Below, piece by piece: positions 6,235-6,330 of a stretch of DNA of 6,330 nt. Position numbers and translations under genes: made by a program. Within the stretch, counting starts at the first letter, position 1. Each line of letters starts with the position of its first letter. Under the pieces are notes generated by a model. The model had not been told where the DNA came from. It searched no databases and saw only the letters and a list, made by a program, of their open reading frames with translations. The DNA comes from Rickettsiales bacterium. GTDB lineage: Bacteria; Pseudomonadota; Alphaproteobacteria; Rickettsiales; 21-14-0-20-44-7. The stretch lies in the NCBI GenBank assembly GCA_023301015.1, contig JALZVI010000190.1, forward strand, positions 1 to 6,330. The letters run 5' to 3'.

Positions 6235-6330
6235 TTTTTAATCTCTCCCCGCTGCGCCTAAGGCTTGCAGGCTGAGAACGCTCAGGGCTGTAGTTTTTAA
6301 TCTCTCCCCGCTGCGCCTAAGGCTTGCAGG
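6232..6330 (+). repeat. 59-bp tandem repeat beginning on the ettA stop codon (about 1.7 copies visible)
   Basis: Copy 1 is 6232-6290. Copy 2 begins at 6291, and all 40 of its visible bases, to the window end at 6330, match copy 1 exactly. The base before each copy differs (T at 6231, G at 6290), so the left boundary falls exactly on the ettA TAG. The unit contains an AT part (TAGTTTTTAAT), a C-rich part and two hairpins: CTGC-GCC-taa-GGC-tt-GCAG at 6252-6270 and CTGAG-aacg-CTCAG at 6272-6285. The 59-bp period is not a multiple of three, so the array is unlikely to be coding. The number of copies beyond the window is unknown. Confidence 0.9.
6265..6298 (+). terminator. Probable intrinsic terminator of ettA, spanning two repeat copies
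   Basis: The stem CTGAG/CTCAG (6272-6276 with 6281-6285, loop AACG) extends past a G/GG internal loop through CAG/CTG (6268-6270 with 6288-6290). With G-U pairs it reaches about 6265/6293, immediately before TTTTT at 6294-6298. A hairpin followed directly by a T-run fits Rho-independent termination of ettA. The stem belongs to repeat copy 1 and the T-run to copy 2, so a longer array would be a series of tandem terminators. The structure is deduced by eye; the internal loop and G-U pairs make it only moderately strong. Confidence 0.5.

Noticed and set aside
6232..6330. CRISPR array
   Set aside because: The comparable 40 bases are identical, but the stretch between them would be only 19 bp, too short for a spacer. 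The first copy overlaps a stop codon, and a plain 59-bp tandem repeat explains the data.

Overview
The window looks like a chromosomal segment from a moderately AT-rich alphaproteobacterium that makes type IVa pili. Three things point there. The histidine kinase core has the 'GAIGNDQYKNYVSDI' and 'APFGQVDSELSRRYEGTGLGLPLTKK' wording typical of alphaproteobacterial kinases of the PleC/DivJ kind. An exact TTAA-N7-TTAA sequence, the box of the alphaproteobacterial master regulator CtrA, lies upstream of pilT. Ribosome binding sites are weak or absent at several starts. The genus cannot be told from this sequence; T4aP-bearing predatory or host-associated lineages are possible but unproven.

Layout. 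On the minus strand, reading from 2501 down to 1, there is a secreted tetratricopeptide-repeat (TPR) protein, then an 80-bp gap holding the CtrA-like box inside an inverted repeat, then the retraction ATPase gene pilT. A second PilT-family ATPase, most like PilU, overlaps the pilT stop by one base and runs off the left edge. On the plus strand, starting 86 bp from the TPR gene in a divergent arrangement, is a membrane-bound sensor histidine kinase with a long Glu/Pro-rich tail. It is followed 56 bp later by ettA, an ABC-F translation factor. At the right edge a 59-bp tandem repeat begins exactly on the ettA stop codon and contains hairpins. One hairpin, with the T-run of the next copy, looks like an intrinsic terminator.

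How the parts fit. PilT and PilU power pilus retraction from the cytoplasm. The TPR protein is exported and may support the pilus or envelope from the periplasm, but only its position suggests this. The kinase has no partner response regulator in view. The shared regulatory region and the CtrA-like sites make cell-cycle or phosphorelay control of the pilus genes a reasonable hypothesis. EttA is a housekeeping factor that couples translation elongation to cellular energy and has no evident link to its neighbours.

Most of the window is ordinary conserved biology. The parts worth a second look are the CtrA-like box with its inverted repeat, the repeat array at the ettA stop, and the unassigned TPR protein and kinase tail. 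No undescribed multi-gene system is evident.
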